NCBI GenBank assembly: GCA_016793685.1
Contig: JAEULX010000039.1
Coordinates: forward strand, 1-6,235
Source: Bradyrhizobiaceae bacterium
Lineage (GTDB): Bacteria > Pseudomonadota > Alphaproteobacteria > Rhizobiales > Xanthobacteraceae
DNA: 6,235 nt
Direction of reading: 5' to 3'
Below, piece after piece: positions 4,507-6,235 of the stretch; positions within the stretch are counted from its first letter, which is position 1; each line of letters starts with the position of its first letter. The notes beneath the pieces were generated by a model. The model did no database searches. It was not told the DNA's origin and was given only the letters and a program-made list of their open reading frames with translations. The translations under genes and the position numbers were made by a program.

Positions 4507-5838
4507 ATGCACGAGCGATTTTCGCGCCGCGGTCTGCTAGCGGCGACCGCAGCGGCGGGAGCGGGGGCGCTGCTTGGGCTGTCCCTGCGGCCTGCGCAAG
4601 CGGTGCTCAGCATCGACGTCACCCAGGGCAATGTGCAGCCCTTGCCGATCGCCCTGCCCGATTTCGTCGCCGGCAGCCCGGCCGATACCGAGCAGGCGCG
4701 CGCCATCACCCAGATCATCACCGGCGACCTCAAGCGCAGCGGCCTGTTCGCGCCGATCGACCAGTCCGCCTACCTCGAAAAGATCACGACGATCGACACC
4801 GTGCCGCGCTTTCCCGACTGGCGGACGATCAACGCCCAGGGGCTGGTCACCGGCCGCATCACCCGCCAGCCCGACGGCCGGCTCAAGGCCGAGTTCCGCC
4901 TGTGGGACGTGGTCGGCGGCGCCCAGCTCACCGGCCAGCAGTACTTCACCTCGCCGGACAATTTCCGCCGCATCGCCCACATCATCGCCGATGCGATCTA
5001 CGAGCGGCTCACCGGCGAGAAGGGCTATTTCGACACCCGCATCGTGTTCATCGACGAGACCGGGCCGAAGGACCGCCGCATCAAGCGCCTCGCGGTGATG
5101 GACCAGGACGGCGCCAATGTGCGCTACCTGACCCGCGGCGACGACCTCGTGCTCACCCCGCGCTTCTCGCCGACGACGCAGGAAATCACCTACATGTCGT
5201 TCGGCCAGGGCGACCCGCGCGTCTATCTCCTCAATGTCGAGACCGGCCAGCGCGAGATCGTCGGCAATTTCCCCGGCATGACGTTTTCGCCGCGCTTTTC
5301 GCCCGACGGCCAGCGCGTGATCATGAGCCTCGAGCAGGGCGGCAACGCCAACCTGTTCGTGATGGATCTGCGCTCGAAGGCGACCACGCGGCTCACCGAC
5401 ACGCCGGCGATCGACACCGCGCCGTGCTATTCGCCCGACGGCAGCCGCATCTGCTTCGAGTCCGATCGCGGCGGACGCCAGCAGATCTACGTCATGCCGG
5501 CGGGCGGCGGCGGCGGACAGCGCATCAGCTTCGGCGACGGCGCCTATTCGACCCCGGTCTGGTCGCCGCGCGGCGACTACATCGCCTTCACCAAGCAGAC
5601 ATCGGGCGGCTTCGGGATCGGCATCATCCGCCCGGACGGCAGCGGCGAACGCCTGCTCACCGAGGGCTACCACAACGAGGGCCCGACGTTTGCGCCGAAC
5701 GGCCGCGTGCTGATGTTCTTCCGCGATCCCGGCAACGGGCCGTCGCTGTTCACGATCGACGTGACCGGGCGCAACGAGCAGCGCATCGCCACGCCGAGCT
5801 TCGCCTCCGACCCCGCCTGGTCGCCGCTGCTGAGTTAG
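4507..5838 (+). CDS. tolB: TolB, periplasmic beta-propeller of the Tol-Pal system
   Basis: A 443-residue TolB, the expected length. After a signal peptide (1-32, predicted cleavage after AQA at 30-32) comes the alpha/beta TolB_N domain (about 33-165), followed by a beta-propeller of PD40 blades recognisable at RFSPTTQEITYM (219-230), RFSPDGQRVIMS (263-274), CYSPDGSRICFESD (307-320), WSPRGDYIAFTK (352-363), FAPNGRVLMFF (395-405) and AWSP (437-440). TolB binds Pal and passes the TolA signal to it. The signal peptide carries SRRGLLA (6-12), a twin-arginine-like motif, with R28 in the c-region, so Tat export is possible. The start is set by the signal peptide; GGAGG at 4491-4495 is 11 bases away, rather far, and an ATG at 4496 directly after it is out of frame. 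Pal would be expected next but is beyond the window or absent. Confidence 0.95.
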   Translation: MHERFSRRGLLAATAAAGAGALLGLSLRPAQAVLSIDVTQGNVQPLPIALPDFVAGSPADTEQARAITQIITGDLKRSGLFAPIDQSAYLEKITTIDTVPRFPDWRTINAQGLVTGRITRQPDGRLKAEFRLWDVVGGAQLTGQQYFTSPDNFRRIAHIIADAIYERLTGEKGYFDTRIVFIDETGPKDRRIKRLAVMDQDGANVRYLTRGDDLVLTPRFSPTTQEITYMSFGQGDPRVYLLNVETGQREIVGNFPGMTFSPRFSPDGQRVIMSLEQGGNANLFVMDLRSKATTRLTDTPAIDTAPCYSPDGSRICFESDRGGRQQIYVMPAGGGGGQRISFGDGAYSTPVWSPRGDYIAFTKQTSGGFGIGIIRPDGSGERLLTEGYHNEGPTFAPNGRVLMFFRDPGNGPSLFTIDVTGRNEQRIATPSFASDPAWSPLLS

Positions 5839-5911
5839 GCGCGCCGCTTTTCGGGTTGAGCTAGGCGCGCCGTTGTTGGCGCACTCTTCGGCGCGCCGCT
5901 TTAGGCGCGCT
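5838..5911. repeat. GGCGCGCC octamers spaced 26 bp, after tolB
   Basis: The self-complementary octamer GGCGCGCC occurs at 5838-5845, 5864-5871 and 5890-5897, exactly 26 bp apart, and a variant GGCGCGCT is at 5904-5911. Three of the four are preceded by TA. The first octamer starts on the last base of the tolB stop codon. The sequence between the octamers is not conserved apart from a CTTT and a GGGTTG shared by the first unit and the third/fourth. The octamers can pair with each other in the transcript and may act as the 3' end of tolB mRNA. Confidence 0.6.
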
Positions 5912-5930
5912 GCGGGTTGCCATCCCCTCT

Positions 5931-5987
5931 CCCTCACGGGAGCGGGGCGCGAGCAGTGAGCTGCGCTCATTGCTCGCCGGGTGAGGG
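5931..5987. repeat. Palindromic intergenic element 1
   Basis: An inner 13-bp stem pairs 5949-5961 with 5965-5977 (GCGAGCAGTGAGC against GCTCATTGCTCGC), with one G-U pair and a 3-base loop. An outer 7-bp stem pairs CCCTCAC (5931-5937) with GTGAGGG (5981-5987). The CCCTCAC/GTGAGGG ends recur in the next element and at 6019-6025, which suggests one repeat family. This is the style of REP-like repeats in Bradyrhizobium-type genomes. No protein is encoded. Confidence 0.65.
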
Positions 5988-6050
5988 GACGTCGCCCGAG
6001 CGGCAACGAGGGCACGCCCCCTCACTCGCTATCGCCCGCCAATACCTTTC

Positions 6051-6197
6051 ACCTCTCCCGCTGGCGGGGAGAGGTCGGATTCCGAGCGGAGCGAGGAATT
6101 CGGGTGAGGGGGAGGCTGTGGGAATAAACTGCCCCCTCACCCGGCTCGCATCGCGCTGTGCTCGATGCTCGCCGACCTCTCCCCGCCTGGGAGAGGT
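6051..6197. repeat. Large composite palindrome, element 2
   Basis: A 147-base nested inverted repeat. The left arm 6051-6078 is complementary to the right arm 6172-6197 over 25 positions (9 bp plus 16 bp) with a single small mismatch. Each arm can also fold on itself: ACCTCTCCC (6051-6059) with 6067-6075, and ACCTCTCCC (6175-6183) with 6189-6197. Inside, CGGGTGAGGGGG (6101-6112) pairs perfectly with CCCCCTCACCCG (6132-6143), and GCATCG (6148-6153) with CGATGC (6163-6168). There is no ORF large enough for a transposase, so it is a REP/MITE-like non-autonomous repeat. A (GTGA)3 run follows at 6200-6211, and nothing recognisable is seen from there to the end. Confidence 0.75.
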
Positions 6198-6235
6198 TAG
6201 TGAGTGAGTGAAGCTGCCGCTTTCATGCCGTTTGT

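Noticed and set aside
4404..5864. 486-codon plus-strand frame overlapping tolB
   Set aside because: Arg/Pro/His-rich out-of-frame translation of tolB.
4537..6015. 492-codon open frame on the minus strand over tolB
   Set aside because: It is the antisense shadow of tolB in GC-rich DNA. The product is Ala/Arg-rich, with no recognisable domain, while tolB is unmistakable.
5917..6207. 96-codon plus-strand frame over the 3' repeats
   Set aside because: It reads through palindromic repeats; the product is low-complexity and would not fold as a known protein.
5838..6235. CRISPR array
   Set aside because: The 26-bp spaced octamers are too short and the unit too small for CRISPR repeats and spacers; the larger repeats are inverted, not direct.

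Overview
The window looks like chromosomal DNA of an alphaproteobacterium. The GC content is high, a tolQ-tolR-tolA-tolB cluster is present, TolA has the proline/lysine/glutamate-rich form common in Hyphomicrobiales, and the 3' end carries CCCCTCACCC / ACCTCTCCC palindromic repeats of a kind I associate with Bradyrhizobium, Rhodopseudomonas and relatives. That placement is recognition from memory, not a search result.

Layout, left to right. Bases 1-342 hold no convincing gene. They contain three short hairpins, a possible 15-codon ORF and a near-consensus FNR/FixK-type box. A radical SAM protein of unknown function (343-1245) follows and ends at a clear Rho-independent terminator. Next is a small three-helix membrane protein of the DUF202/YidH family (1301-1687). 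A 430-base stretch with no credible gene (1688-2117) contains an exact CtrA-type box (TTAA-N7-TTAAC), a terminator-like hairpin and several inverted repeats just before tolQ.

The tol genes all read rightward: tolQ (2118-2810), tolR (2895-3344), tolA (3348-4259) and tolB (4507-5838). TolQ and TolR form the proton-driven inner-membrane motor. TolA spans the periplasm and carries the force, and periplasmic TolB works with the lipoprotein Pal to gather the outer membrane in at the division site. Pal, normally the next gene, is not reached. The 397 bases after tolB contain GGCGCGCC octamers 26 bp apart followed by two large palindromic elements. The usual ybgC thioesterase gene is not found upstream of tolQ.

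No new system is evident. The genes are ordinary. The points worth checking are the candidate CtrA control of the tol operon, the FNR/FixK-type site before the radical SAM gene, the CX4CX2C cluster spacing in that protein, a twin-arginine-like signal on TolB, an 18-residue tandem duplication in the TolA helix, and the palindromes between tolB and the window end.
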